NCBI GenBank assembly: GCA_964504335.1
Contig: CAZDET010000003.1
Span: 103,938 to 167,937, forward strand
Source of the DNA: CAZDET01 sp964504335
GTDB lineage: Bacteria > Bacteroidota > Bacteroidia > Chitinophagales > Saprospiraceae
Reading direction: 5' to 3'
DNA: 64,000 nt
Below the pieces are notes generated by a model that was not told the origin of the DNA, made no database searches, and saw only the letters and a program-made list of their open reading frames with translations. Below, one piece after another: positions 24,561 through 33,912 of this stretch; position 1 is the first letter of the stretch; the number at the start of each line of letters is the position of its first letter. A program made the translations under genes and the position numbers.

Positions 24561-27307
24561 CTGGAGCCGTCCACATTGTTTCGGGTATAGGGAACCTTAA
24601 GGAAATCGAGTGTGCCGGGTTTTACGCCAATGCTGAAGCTGTAGAAATTGCGTTGCGGAGCCCAGCTGAAGTTAATCTCCCAGCAGTGCAGGTCGCGGCG
24701 GAAGGTGAGAAAGGGATAGGTAATGCGTTTGCTGACGAAGTCGTAGCCGATACTCCCGACATTGATGTCCCAATTATCGGTTAGGCGGATGCTGCCGCGC
24801 ACTTCAATCGAATTGGCCCGGAAGATGAGCGTATCGCTTTTCGTTTGCTGATTGAGGGCCTGGTACTGAAAGTTGAGGTTGTGACGCAAGCTGAAATTCT
24901 CAAACAGGCTCAAAAAATCCGTTTCCTCCGGCAGGCGCTGGTTGCGCTGTTGCTGGCGCTGGGCTTGTGCATCCTCTACTACTTCCTCCTCTTCACCCTG
25001 AAAAAGCGCCCGTATTTTACCCACGGTCAGGTTGGTGGAAATGGTGCCACTGAAATCGGTCAGCTTAAACGGGACACCGCTTTCGCTCAAAGTAGTACGG
25101 GAGCTCAACCGGCGCAGGATGCCGTTTTCGTCGAAGGCGCGCTCATACGGATCGAAGGTGGCTCTGAGATTGAGCGTCGTTACGCCTTTAAAAAAGCGCG
25201 TATTAGCCGAGCCACTGATGGTACTCCATTTCAGCGAATCCGCTTCGAAGTTATAGCTGCCGCCGAAGATGATATTGTCGAATAACTTGATATTCCGCTC
25301 TTCCTCATTCTTTTTACTGAAGACCTTGGCTTCGAAAATATTGTTGAGGCTGTAGCTGATCGCCATCTGGCGGCCGGTGTTGGGCGGGGCTCCAAACGGC
25401 AATTGCTCGAAGGGCGAAAAGTCGATTAAACCGCCGATGGAGGTAACGGTAGTATCATCGGATAAACCGGTAAATCGGAGGTATTGCACCGGATCGGCGC
25501 TGGCCAGCGCCACATCGAGGCTATCGCGATAGCCGAGGTTGGGGTCGAGGTAATCCGGCTGGAAGCCGAGGGAAATGTTGGGCTTGATCACGTGCCGCAA
25601 CCCGCGCAACCAGCCGTCTCCCTTAAATCGAAGCGTTCCGAAAATTTGAGTATTCAGGGAAACTCCGGCGGAGTACGTCCGAAAGGTATTGAAGTTATTT
25701 ACGAAGCGCTCCGTCACCCTGCCGAAGAGGGTCGTATCTCCACTGTCTTCATCAATTTCGATGGGCTCCGACTCGAAATCGCGGTTGAGCCGTTTGTTGT
25801 ACCACACCTCCCGGTATACGATGCTGGGGTTGAGGTTGATGTAGCGCAGAATTTTGAAGTTGGTTCCCAGATTGACGTTCTGCTGCAGCCCGAAGCGGGC
25901 ATTTTCCAGCGTGCGGGCCTGGAAGAAGGTCGAATCGGTTCCCTGGAAACTACCAACCAGATTATTGCGATAGCTGAAGTTGATGGCCTCGTACCACCGC
26001 TCCCCTCCCGACTGTACCTTCCGGCGAAAGGGAAAAATGGTTTGCGTCTGGAAATTGAGATTGGGAAACTGGACGTTGACCTCTCCACTCTGGTTGTTCT
26101 GGTTGTGACTCAGGCCCATACTCAGAGAGATGGGCGCATTGGGAAACGCCTTGGTGTAGGAAACGTTTGAGTTGATGGTATTCCGGCTAACGGTTTCGAA
26201 ATCGTTGAATACCTGCTGTTGGATGCTATTCGTCTGAAAATTGATAGACCCACCAAAATTGCTGGTCGGATGGGCGGCCTGATCCTGCCGGTGCGACCAG
26301 TTGACGGCGAACCCCGGATCGAACGAAACGAAACCTTCTGCACTTTCGCGCCGTAACCGATCGTAGGAAATGCGCAGGTTGCCGTTGTATTTATACCGTC
26401 GGCGGTATTGACTGTTGATAGCCAGGCCCCAGGTGCCCCGGAGGTAGATATTTCCGGTAACGGTCAGATTGACGTGGTCGCCCAGGGGAAAGTACCAGCC
26501 GATGTTGCGCAACCCAAATCCCCAGGTGGGGCTATACTCATAATCGCGTGGAAAAAGGAGGCCCGTGGAGCGGCCGGAAGAAATCGGAAAGAAGCCAAAG
26601 GGCAACCAGAGCGGCGTCGGCACGCCCATGATTTCAAGATTGGAGGGGCCTACCACCGCTACCTTATTCGGAACGACCTTCGCGCGCCGGGTGCGGATGC
26701 CGAAATGGGGTTCTTCCGCCGTACAAGTGGTAAAAATGGCCCCTTCGCTGTAGATGACATCTTCGGCCTCGGAGGTAGAATCCCGCTGTACACCGCTGAG
26801 AAACTTGGAGCGCCCACCCCGCACGATGATGTCTTCCTGTTCGGTGGTGGGATCGTAGACAATGCCCCGGCGAGTCTCGTAATTGTACCGCATGCGATCG
26901 GCCGTAAACTGCTGGGTACCATCCTGAAACTCCGGAAGCCCGACCACCTGGCCCGAGCTGTCGCGCAGGGGTTCCGCCTCGATGATGGTCCGGTCCCAAT
27001 CGAGGATGATGTGGGCGGCCTTGAGGGTAATGTCCAGGTAGTTGACCTCGGCATTTCCGTAGAGGTGGATGCGCTTGCCGAGCACATCGGTGCGCATACT
27101 ATCGCTGGCCTGATAAATGACGGGAGCATCCAGAGAGTCGTTGGAGATGCGTACACCACGCAGCAACAGGGCGCTGCTATCGAGGGTGAGGCTATCCGGA
27201 GTGGCCGTTGGAGGTAGCGTATCTTGCCTTACAACCGGTCCCGCCTCCTGAGCTACGGCCAGGCTCATCCAACAAAAGCAGAAAAATGTCCAGCCCAGTT
27301 TAATCAA
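24551..27307 (-). CDS. lptD: LptD-like LPS-assembly outer-membrane protein
   Basis: 918 residues. Signal peptide (FFCFCWMSLAVAQ), an N-terminal OstA/LptA-like beta-jellyroll region (VLGKRIHLYGNAEVNYLDI, then LKAAHIILDW and TADRMRYNYETRRGIVYDP; residues 75-200) and a long C-terminal barrel starting VPTPLWLPFGFFPIS. This is the Bacteroidota LptD form, which inserts LPS into the outer leaflet. It is somewhat longer than proteobacterial LptD. The start lies only 31 bp from the divergent amidase ATG. Confidence 0.88.
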   Translation of the reverse strand: MIKLGWTFFCFCWMSLAVAQEAGPVVRQDTLPPTATPDSLTLDSSALLLRGVRISNDSLDAPVIYQASDSMRTDVLGKRIHLYGNAEVNYLDITLKAAHIILDWDRTIIEAEPLRDSSGQVVGLPEFQDGTQQFTADRMRYNYETRRGIVYDPTTEQEDIIVRGGRSKFLSGVQRDSTSEAEDVIYSEGAIFTTCTAEEPHFGIRTRRAKVVPNKVAVVGPSNLEIMGVPTPLWLPFGFFPISSGRSTGLLFPRDYEYSPTWGFGLRNIGWYFPLGDHVNLTVTGNIYLRGTWGLAINSQYRRRYKYNGNLRISYDRLRRESAEGFVSFDPGFAVNWSHRQDQAAHPTSNFGGSINFQTNSIQQQVFNDFETVSRNTINSNVSYTKAFPNAPISLSMGLSHNQNNQSGEVNVQFPNLNFQTQTIFPFRRKVQSGGERWYEAINFSYRNNLVGSFQGTDSTFFQARTLENARFGLQQNVNLGTNFKILRYINLNPSIVYREVWYNKRLNRDFESEPIEIDEDSGDTTLFGRVTERFVNNFNTFRTYSAGVSLNTQIFGTLRFKGDGWLRGLRHVIKPNISLGFQPDYLDPNLGYRDSLDVALASADPVQYLRFTGLSDDTTVTSIGGLIDFSPFEQLPFGAPPNTGRQMAISYSLNNIFEAKVFSKKNEEERNIKLFDNIIFGGSYNFEADSLKWSTISGSANTRFFKGVTTLNLRATFDPYERAFDENGILRRLSSRTTLSESGVPFKLTDFSGTISTNLTVGKIRALFQGEEEEVVEDAQAQRQQQRNQRLPEETDFLSLFENFSLRHNLNFQYQALNQQTKSDTLIFRANSIEVRGSIRLTDNWDINVGSIGYDFVSKRITYPFLTFRRDLHCWEINFSWAPQRNFYSFSIGVKPGTLDFLKVPYTRNNVDGSRLN

Positions 27308-27337
27308 GAAGAAACGATTTATATTATTATTGCAGGA

Positions 27338-28834
27338 ATGAACGGGAAATCAATGGCTTATCAGCCAACACAAGAGGTCACTATGCAAACAGGAATCCCT
27401 AGGGAACAACACCCCGCTCGCTGGTTAGGAATTTATCTCACAACGCTCTTGCTGCTGTGTACGCCGCTCCTGCTTAAGAGCTTTAACCATTCCTTATCCT
27501 TTCGGGCCACCAAAGGTACACAAAACACCGATCCTCCCTACGAATTACGGACAATCGTCATCGACGCCGGTCACGGAGGAAAAGACCCGGGCTGCCTGGG
27601 AGGTAATTCCCGCGAGAAACACATCGCCCTGGGCATTGCCCTGGAATTTGCGGCTCAGTTGCGTTTCTATTATCCGGAGCTTCGCATTATCCTGACGCGC
27701 GATTCGGATGTCTTCATCCCCCTCCACAAACGGGCGGCCATCGCCAATGAAGAAAAGGCCGATCTATTCGTATCCATCCACTGCAACTACATGCCGGGAA
27801 GTAAGGCCACCTGGGGCTCGGAGACCTACGTGATGGGGCTGCACACTGCCGAACACAACCTGGAGGTAGCCAAACGCGAGAACGAAGCCATCCTCCTGGA
27901 AGATAATTACGAGCAGCACTACGACTACGACCCCAATTCGGCAGAGGGCCACATCCTAATGAGCATGTTTCAGCACGTGTATCTGGAAAATAGTATCCGC
28001 TTTGCCGAAATCGTAGAGAATCATTTCGACGAAACGGCCAAGCGACGCAGCCGCGGGGTCAAGCAAGCCGGTTTTGTCGTGCTCAAAGAAACAGCCATGC
28101 CCAGTGTTCTGGTCGAAACGGGCTTTTTAAGCAATGCCAAGGAAGAAGCCTTTCTGCTCACCAATTTCGGCCAACAGGTCATCGCTCAAACCCTCACGAT
28201 GGCTTTTGCCGAGTACAAGGCAGAAATCGAGGACAGTCCGCTGCCCGATTTCGCAAAAACGGCTCTCGCCGATAACCAACAGCCACAGCGGCCAGTGGCC
28301 GAGCCACCGTCCGTTGCGCAGCGACTTAATGTGGCCCCCACCAAGGCCGTCCAACCAGAACGAGTAGCAACTGCCGTTCCTTCGAGTACCCCGACTCCCC
28401 GCGAATCGTCAGCGTCTAGCATTCCCGACTGGCAGCGCCGCGGAGCTATTTCTCCCGGCACTCCCGTGCGGACCAATGTGGCCCCTACCTATTCTCCGGC
28501 ACCTCCGCCGGCAGTGGTTCCCGTTGCCCGCACGGCTCCCAGACCCTCCATTGAGCAACCGGCTTTCCGGTTTTGTGTCCAATTGGCCGCGGCGCGCAAA
28601 CCGTTGCAAACAAGTAGCGACAAGTGGAAGCAACTCGGCTACCTGATCGAAGTCGTGCAGGAAAACGGCTTATTCAAGTACCAGGCTCGCAACCTCGCCT
28701 CACTGGAACAGGCCATGGCTGCGCGCGCTATCCTACAACAACGCGGATTTGAAGATGCGTTCATCGTCGTGTACCGGGGAGACGAACGACTTACCATCGA
28801 AGAATACCAGGAACACAACCTCCGCCCGCATTGA
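27338..28834 (+). CDS. N-acetylmuramoyl-L-alanine amidase with C-terminal SPOR-like domain
   Basis: 498 residues if started at ATG 27338; ATGs at 27353 and 27383 are equally plausible. One membrane segment (LGIYLTTLLLLCTPLLLKS), Amidase_3 with VIDAGHGGKDPGCLG, EKHIALGIAL, VSIHCNY and the catalytic VLVETGFLSN. A proline/serine-rich linker of about 110 residues follows, then a SPOR-like tail (FCVQLAAARKPL ... FEDAFIVVYRGDERL), which binds denuded septal glycan. Diverges from lptD and precedes the MCE gene, an order common in Bacteroidota. Confidence 0.9.
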   Translation: MNGKSMAYQPTQEVTMQTGIPREQHPARWLGIYLTTLLLLCTPLLLKSFNHSLSFRATKGTQNTDPPYELRTIVIDAGHGGKDPGCLGGNSREKHIALGIALEFAAQLRFYYPELRIILTRDSDVFIPLHKRAAIANEEKADLFVSIHCNYMPGSKATWGSETYVMGLHTAEHNLEVAKRENEAILLEDNYEQHYDYDPNSAEGHILMSMFQHVYLENSIRFAEIVENHFDETAKRRSRGVKQAGFVVLKETAMPSVLVETGFLSNAKEEAFLLTNFGQQVIAQTLTMAFAEYKAEIEDSPLPDFAKTALADNQQPQRPVAEPPSVAQRLNVAPTKAVQPERVATAVPSSTPTPRESSASSIPDWQRRGAISPGTPVRTNVAPTYSPAPPPAVVPVARTAPRPSIEQPAFRFCVQLAAARKPLQTSSDKWKQLGYLIEVVQENGLFKYQARNLASLEQAMAARAILQQRGFEDAFIVVYRGDERLTIEEYQEHNLRPH

Positions 28835-28887
28835 AGCGTTGTTGTCCTTGTTTAATGGGTCGTATTACAATACGTAGCGGATTTTCC

Positions 28888-28895
28888 TACATTTG
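28888..28895 (+). promoter_or_regulatory. Bacteroidota -7 element (TACATTTG) for the MCE gene
   Basis: Exact TAnnTTTG match 27 bp before the MCE start. It suggests the gene can be transcribed apart from the upstream amidase. Confidence 0.5.
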
Positions 28896-28921
28896 CGGCT
28901 CTGATTAACCCAGTACTTGAC

Positions 28922-29956
28922 ATGCGCAATGAGATCAAGATTGGCCTCTTAGCCATCGTGGCTATAGGGTTAGCCATTTGGGGATATAAATTTATCCAGG
29001 GTCAGAATCTGCTTTCCCGCTCCACTACCCTAATCGCCTTCTATCCCGATGTAGGAGGTGTAGCCGTCGGCACCCCCATAACTATCAATGGAGTGGGAGT
29101 CGGCACCGTTTCGGAAATTGAGCTGGCACTCGCCGACCAATTGGTCAAACTTACCTTTGAGCTCAACAAAGGCGTTCAGGTACCCAAAACCACCGAAGCC
29201 GTCATTGTGACGACTAGCATCATGGGTGGAAAGGTTATCTCCTTGCAATTCGACCGGCCCTGCTCGGGGGATGACTGCGCTGAATCCGGTGATATCATCG
29301 AAGGGAAGTCGCTCGGGCTGCTCGCCTCCTTCCTCGGAGAGGGCACGAGTACGGAACTGGTCAAAGGCCTTCAGCAAACCATCAACAAAAGCATCGATTC
29401 CCTGAATCAATCGCTTTTCGGGGAAGAAAGTAACCACCCGATTGCCGCGAGCTCGCGCGATCTGCGCGCCACCATGGCCAACCTCAAATCGAGCACGGCC
29501 GAGTTGGATCAGTTGCTACAGCGCTCTTCCGGCGACATCAACGGGACGCTCGACAACCTCAACAATCTCAGCGAGACCCTCGACCAACAAGGTGGAGCGA
29601 TCGCCAACATCTTGCAAAATACGGATACCGTCACCCAGGCCCTGGTAGAGGCCGATATCGAGGCACGCCTCCAGGAAGTATCCGCCAGCATCAATGCCCT
29701 CGAAGGCACGCTCAAAACCGCCGATCAAGCCCTCGGCGATATTTCTACTCTAATTGGCGAAATAAAAGAAGGAGACGGTACCCTACACAACCTCATCTAC
29801 GATGAGCAACTCTACCGGCGACTCAATTCACTAACCTACACCGCCGATACCCTTTTTGAAGACATTCAGGGGCGCCCCTACCGCTACGTACCTTTCAAGA
29901 GCCGCAGGAAGGTGAAAAAATTCGACCGTAAGGACGAGGCGCAGAAGGAGCAGTGA
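28922..29956 (+). CDS. MlaD/MCE-family phospholipid transport protein
   Basis: 344 residues. One N-terminal membrane helix (IGLLAIVAIGLAIWGYKFI), an MCE domain (residues 38-115: FYPDVGGVAVGTPITINGV ... VTTSIMGGKVISLQF), then a long helical region rich in N, D and L (residues 140-290) that likely forms the hexamer stalk. MlaD binds lipids in the periplasm for retrograde transport to MlaFE. No MlaE/MlaF genes are in the window. Ends one base from the convergent ABC-F gene. Confidence 0.9.
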   Translation: MRNEIKIGLLAIVAIGLAIWGYKFIQGQNLLSRSTTLIAFYPDVGGVAVGTPITINGVGVGTVSEIELALADQLVKLTFELNKGVQVPKTTEAVIVTTSIMGGKVISLQFDRPCSGDDCAESGDIIEGKSLGLLASFLGEGTSTELVKGLQQTINKSIDSLNQSLFGEESNHPIAASSRDLRATMANLKSSTAELDQLLQRSSGDINGTLDNLNNLSETLDQQGGAIANILQNTDTVTQALVEADIEARLQEVSASINALEGTLKTADQALGDISTLIGEIKEGDGTLHNLIYDEQLYRRLNSLTYTADTLFEDIQGRPYRYVPFKSRRKVKKFDRKDEAQKEQ

Positions 29957-29957
29957 T

Positions 29958-31598
29958 TTAGGCGCTAGCAACCGCCTCTCCGTACAGCTTCGCCCGCTGC
30001 GCCTTAATCTGATCTGATCGCAGGTATTCATCGTACGTCATCAGGCTATCGATGATGCCGTTGGGTGTCAACTCGATAATCCGGTTGGCTACCGTCGACG
30101 TGAGCTGATGGTCGTGCGAACTGAAAATGAGGTTGGATTTGAAGTCTTTCAGTGCATTATTGAGTGCGGTGATCGATTCGAGATCGAGGTGGTTGGTCGG
30201 TTCATCGAGCAGGATGAAGTTAGGATGATTGAGCATGACCTTTGAAAGCATGCAGCGTACCTTTTCCCCCCCGGACAACACACTGGATTTTTTGTACACC
30301 TCCTCTCCGGAAAATAACATCCGCCCCAGGAATCCGCGAATAAACTGCTCGTCCTTATTTTCGGAGTAGTTGCGCAGCCATTCGATCAGATTCTCTTCGT
30401 TCTTCCCGGTGAAGTAGCCTTCATTTTCATTGGGCAGGTATCCGACGGTGATCGTCTGACCGAACTCGATGGTTCCGGTATCCGGTTGTTCCTCTCCGGC
30501 CAGAACCTGGTAGAATGTATTGAGGGCGGTAGCTTCGCGACTCAACAAGGTAATTTTCTCGCCCTTATTGACTGTAAAGGTGACGTTGCTAAAGAGTAAA
30601 TCGCCATCCGCATTGCGCTTGCTCAGCTCTTTGACCTGTAGAAGCTGATCGCCCGGCTCGCGCTCCATCTGGAAATGGATGTACGGGTACTTGCGGCTAC
30701 TGGGTCGAATTTCTTCCAGCGAAATTTTCTCCAGCGCCTTCTTACGGGCCGTTGCCTGCCGCGATTTGGAAGCATTGGCCGAGAAGCGCTGGATGAATTC
30801 CATCATTTCGGCCCGCTTCTGCTCGAGCTTTTTGTTCTTGTTGGCGATTTGCTGGGCCATCAGTTGGCTCGACTCGTACCAAAAGGTGTAATTCCCCGTG
30901 AATACGTTAATCTTCTGAAAGTCGATATCCACGACGTGCGTACACACCATGTCGAGGAAGTAGCGGTCGTGTGAAACGACGATAACCGTGTTCTTAAAAT
31001 CGGCCAGAAAATCGGCCAGCCAGGTGATGGTATCGGCATCGAGGTCGTTCGTAGGCTCGTCGAGCAACAGGATATCCGGATCACCGAACAGGGCCTGCGC
31101 CAAAAGGACTTTTACCTTCTCCGGCCCGCTCAGGTCCTTCATCAACCGGTAGTGAAGATCTTCTTTGATGCCCAGATTGCTGAGCAATTCGGCCGCATCG
31201 CTTTCAGCGGTCCAGCCACCCATTTCACCGTATTTATTCTCGAGCTCGGCGGCGCGCATGCCGTCCTCTTCGGTGGCATCGGGATTCATGTAGATGGCGT
31301 TTTTCTCCACCATGATATCGTAGAGCTCCCGGTGGCCCATCATCACGGTATTGAGCACTTCTTCTTCCTCAAATTCGAAGTGATTCTGCTTTAAAACGGC
31401 CATTCGGTTATTGGGCTCCAGGGCCACCTCGCCGCGATTGGGGCTAATTTCGCCAGAGAGAATTTTCAGAAAGGTAGACTTACCCGCACCGTTGGCGCCG
31501 ATCACCCCATAGCAATTGCCCCGGGTAAACTGGAGATTGACATCCGAGAAAAGCACCCGCTTGCCAAACTGCAGGGATACATCGTTAACTGTTAACAT
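29958..31598 (-). CDS. ABC-F family ATPase, YbiT-like, with degenerate second nucleotide site
   Basis: 546 residues, two ABC domains without membrane segments; acts on ribosomes. Domain 1: Walker A GANGAGKST, signature LSGPEKVKV (second Gly lost), Walker B ILLLDEPTNDLD. The linker (about 245-300) carries RFSANASKSRQATARKKALEKI. Domain 2 has a normal signature LSGGEKVRC and ILLDEPTNHLD, but its P-loop reads LLSREATALNTF with no GxxGxGKST. The same loss appears in related Bacteroidota proteins as I recall them. The overall similarity is to E. coli YbiT. Confidence 0.9.
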   Translation of the reverse strand: MLTVNDVSLQFGKRVLFSDVNLQFTRGNCYGVIGANGAGKSTFLKILSGEISPNRGEVALEPNNRMAVLKQNHFEFEEEEVLNTVMMGHRELYDIMVEKNAIYMNPDATEEDGMRAAELENKYGEMGGWTAESDAAELLSNLGIKEDLHYRLMKDLSGPEKVKVLLAQALFGDPDILLLDEPTNDLDADTITWLADFLADFKNTVIVVSHDRYFLDMVCTHVVDIDFQKINVFTGNYTFWYESSQLMAQQIANKNKKLEQKRAEMMEFIQRFSANASKSRQATARKKALEKISLEEIRPSSRKYPYIHFQMEREPGDQLLQVKELSKRNADGDLLFSNVTFTVNKGEKITLLSREATALNTFYQVLAGEEQPDTGTIEFGQTITVGYLPNENEGYFTGKNEENLIEWLRNYSENKDEQFIRGFLGRMLFSGEEVYKKSSVLSGGEKVRCMLSKVMLNHPNFILLDEPTNHLDLESITALNNALKDFKSNLIFSSHDHQLTSTVANRIIELTPNGIIDSLMTYDEYLRSDQIKAQRAKLYGEAVASA

Positions 31599-31707
31599 AC
31601 GCGTTGATCAACTAATAGTTGCCGCTTCGAGGATGCGGCTTGGTATTCTAGATTAATGGTTACTTCTGCCCCAGGGAACACTCCCAATTCTCAATTCGTT
31701 TGACGCG

Positions 31708-32592
31708 TCATCCTTCCAATCCGCGCACCTGCGCCCCGCGATCAATTTTGCGGATAAGCCCTTGCAAGATATTGCCTTTTCCACCCACTTCGACAAATTC
31801 ACTGATGCCATCCGTCCGCATTTGCTGAACGGTCTGCGTCCACCGAACCGGAGAAGTCAATTGCCGGATGAGCTTATCCATGATCACTTCCGGATCGGTA
31901 GCCGGTTGGGCGTCTACGTTCTGGTAAATCGGGCACTTGGGTACTCGAAAATCCGTCTGCTCAATGGCGGCCCGCAGCTCGTCCTGTGCGGGCTGCATCA
32001 GGGGCGAGTGAAAGGCCCCACCAACGGGCAAAGGCACGACCCGGCGGGCACCCGCCTCCTTGAGCTTTTCACTGGCCGCCACAATAGCCGCTTCACTTCC
32101 CGAGATAACCAATTGTCCGGGGCTGTTGTAATTAGCGGGTACGACTACCCCCTCGGTTTGGGCACATACCTCCTCGATCTGCTTGTCTTCCAGTCCAAGG
32201 ACGGCGGCCATGGTACCGGGTTCCAGCTCACAGGCCCGCTGCATGGCAGTGGCACGTTGGTGCACCAGCTTCAGGCCATCCGCAAAATCCAGCACACCGG
32301 CAGCCACCAGCGCACTAAATTCACCCAGGCTATGCCCGGCCACTGCATCAAAGGTAGCTTCCGCGCCCTGTACCCCCAATACGGCAATCGAATGCACAAA
32401 AATCGCCGGTTGGGTGATATTGGTCTGTTTTAACTCCGCTTCCGCTCCCGAAAACATGGTCTCCGTCAACGGGAACCCTAGTACGGCATCAGCCTGCTCA
32501 AATACGGCACGCGCCCGTGGGTTCGTATCGAATAATTCCTTACCCATTCCAACAAACTGGGCACCCTGGCCGGGGAAAACGTATGCGATCAT
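31708..32592 (-). CDS. fabD: Malonyl-CoA:ACP transacylase
   Basis: 294 residues. Transfers malonyl from CoA to ACP for fatty-acid elongation. Motifs are AYVFPGQGAQFVGMG, the nucleophile AGHSLGEFSALVAAG (Ser about residue 90), the catalytic His in GAFHSPLMQPA near residue 200 and VGGKGNILQGL. ATG 32592 gives the normal MIAYVFPGQG start; the upstream extension is not family-like. Same strand as folE, 24 bp downstream of it. Confidence 0.95.
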   Translation of the reverse strand: MIAYVFPGQGAQFVGMGKELFDTNPRARAVFEQADAVLGFPLTETMFSGAEAELKQTNITQPAIFVHSIAVLGVQGAEATFDAVAGHSLGEFSALVAAGVLDFADGLKLVHQRATAMQRACELEPGTMAAVLGLEDKQIEEVCAQTEGVVVPANYNSPGQLVISGSEAAIVAASEKLKEAGARRVVPLPVGGAFHSPLMQPAQDELRAAIEQTDFRVPKCPIYQNVDAQPATDPEVIMDKLIRQLTSPVRWTQTVQQMRTDGISEFVEVGGKGNILQGLIRKIDRGAQVRGLEG

Positions 32593-32615
32593 GAATATAA
32601 ATGATGAATAGTGGA

Positions 32616-33215
32616 TCAATGAAGGTTTGCGCCGATTAAGCTAAGAAATTCACTGCGAGTTTCTACTCGCTGAAACTCTCCGGTGAAGGCAGAGGTCGTA
32701 GTGACGGAGTTCTGCTTCTGGATACCCCGCATCATCATACACATGTGCCGCGCCTCGATCACGATAGCAACCCCCAGGGGCTGCAATGTCTGATGGATAG
32801 CGTGTAGGATCTGATCCGTCAGACGCTCTTGCACCTGCAGGCGTCGGGCGAATACATCGATCACCCTTGGTATCTTGCTGAGACCGACGATGTAACCATT
32901 TGGAATATAAGCCACGTGCGCCTTTCCGAAAAACGGCAGCATGTGGTGTTCGCAGAGCGAATACAGCTCAACGTCTTTTACCAATACCATCTCGCTGTAG
33001 TCTTCCCGAAACATGGCCGAACGCAAGATTGCCTCGGCATCTTGCTCGTAGCCCTGCGTCAGAAACTGCATGGCCTTGGCCGCCCGTTCGGGGGTTTTCA
33101 GCAAGCCCTCTCGGGCCGGGTCTTCGCCGATCCGCTCGAGCAATTGCCGGTATTGGCCGCTAACGGCTTCCGTAATTTCGGGTTTATAAAAATGCTGTTG
33201 GAAGTTCTCAGACAT
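32616..33215 (-). CDS. folE: GTP cyclohydrolase I
   Basis: 199 residues. Converts GTP to dihydroneopterin triphosphate, the entry step of folate and of queuosine synthesis. Marks are TPERAAKAMQFLTQGY, the zinc ligands in SLCEHHMLPFFGKAHVAYIP (Cys, His) and EARHMCMMMRGIQKQNS (Cys), and TTSAFTGEF. Directly downstream of the queD-like gene on the minus strand (33-bp gap), which uses its product. Confidence 0.95.
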   Translation of the reverse strand: MSENFQQHFYKPEITEAVSGQYRQLLERIGEDPAREGLLKTPERAAKAMQFLTQGYEQDAEAILRSAMFREDYSEMVLVKDVELYSLCEHHMLPFFGKAHVAYIPNGYIVGLSKIPRVIDVFARRLQVQERLTDQILHAIHQTLQPLGVAIVIEARHMCMMMRGIQKQNSVTTTSAFTGEFQRVETRSEFLSLIGANLH

Positions 33216-33248
33216 GATGACAGCGGCTGATGAAAAAATGAGGTCGGC

Positions 33249-33659
33249 TCATTCGCCGAAATATTCGGCGAAGATATTTTCCGTCTCGTGCAGGCGAATA
33301 GCGTGCAAGGTATTGGCTTCCAGATGCGGTTCCAACGCCTTCCAGAAAAGCATAACCAGGTTTTCGGTAGTGGGTTGTACGCCATCCGGAATAAAGTCGA
33401 CGTCGAGATTGAGATTACAATGATCGACCTTGTCGATGATTTCCCGCTTGATGAGTTTGCTGAGTTGCTTGACGTCCATGATGAACCCCGTCATCGGATC
33501 AGGTTTTCCCTTTACCGTGACGAAGAGCTCGTAGTTGTGTCCGTGCCAGTTTTTATTGGCACACTTTCCGAAGGTGGTGCGGTTTTGCTCCTCACTCCAT
33601 TCGGCCACCCAGAGTTTGTGTGCGGCGTTGAATCGTTCCCGCCTCGTCAGGTATACCAT
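33249..33659 (-). CDS. queD: 6-carboxytetrahydropterin synthase / PTPS-family protein
   Basis: 136 residues. Zinc histidines in RFNAAHKLW and HGHNYEL, the catalytic cysteine in FGKCANKNWHGHNY and the acidic TENLVMLFWKALEP stretch place it in the QueD/PTPS family. QueD turns dihydroneopterin triphosphate into 6-carboxytetrahydropterin for queuosine; a tetrahydropterin role cannot be excluded. Cotranscription with folE is likely. TAGTTTTG at 33734-33741 is a candidate promoter. Confidence 0.88.
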   Translation of the reverse strand: MVYLTRRERFNAAHKLWVAEWSEEQNRTTFGKCANKNWHGHNYELFVTVKGKPDPMTGFIMDVKQLSKLIKREIIDKVDHCNLNLDVDFIPDGVQPTTENLVMLFWKALEPHLEANTLHAIRLHETENIFAEYFGE

Positions 33660-33733
33660 GCTCGATTCGAATTGATTCCGGGCTGATCAATGATTATTCA
33701 TTCTAAAAAGTGCCCGTTTTCATAAATCGGCTG

Positions 33734-33741
33734 CAAAACTA
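33734..33741 (-). promoter_or_regulatory. Bacteroidota -7 element (TAGTTTTG) for queD-folE-fabD
   Basis: Exact TAnnTTTG match on the minus strand, 75 bp before the queD start. No TTG -33 at the expected distance. Confidence 0.45.
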
Positions 33742-33912
33742 CGACTCTTTTGGGGAATGCCCATCGATCTCTAAAATGGACGTAAAGATGACTTCCAATA
33801 TAGTATCTTCAACACATTTAAATTTTTAAATTAGAATGACATTTCAGCCTCTGTACCCGATACGGAAGCGCGCCTTCTAATCGCGAATCAAACAACCGAA
33901 CAACCTATACCT

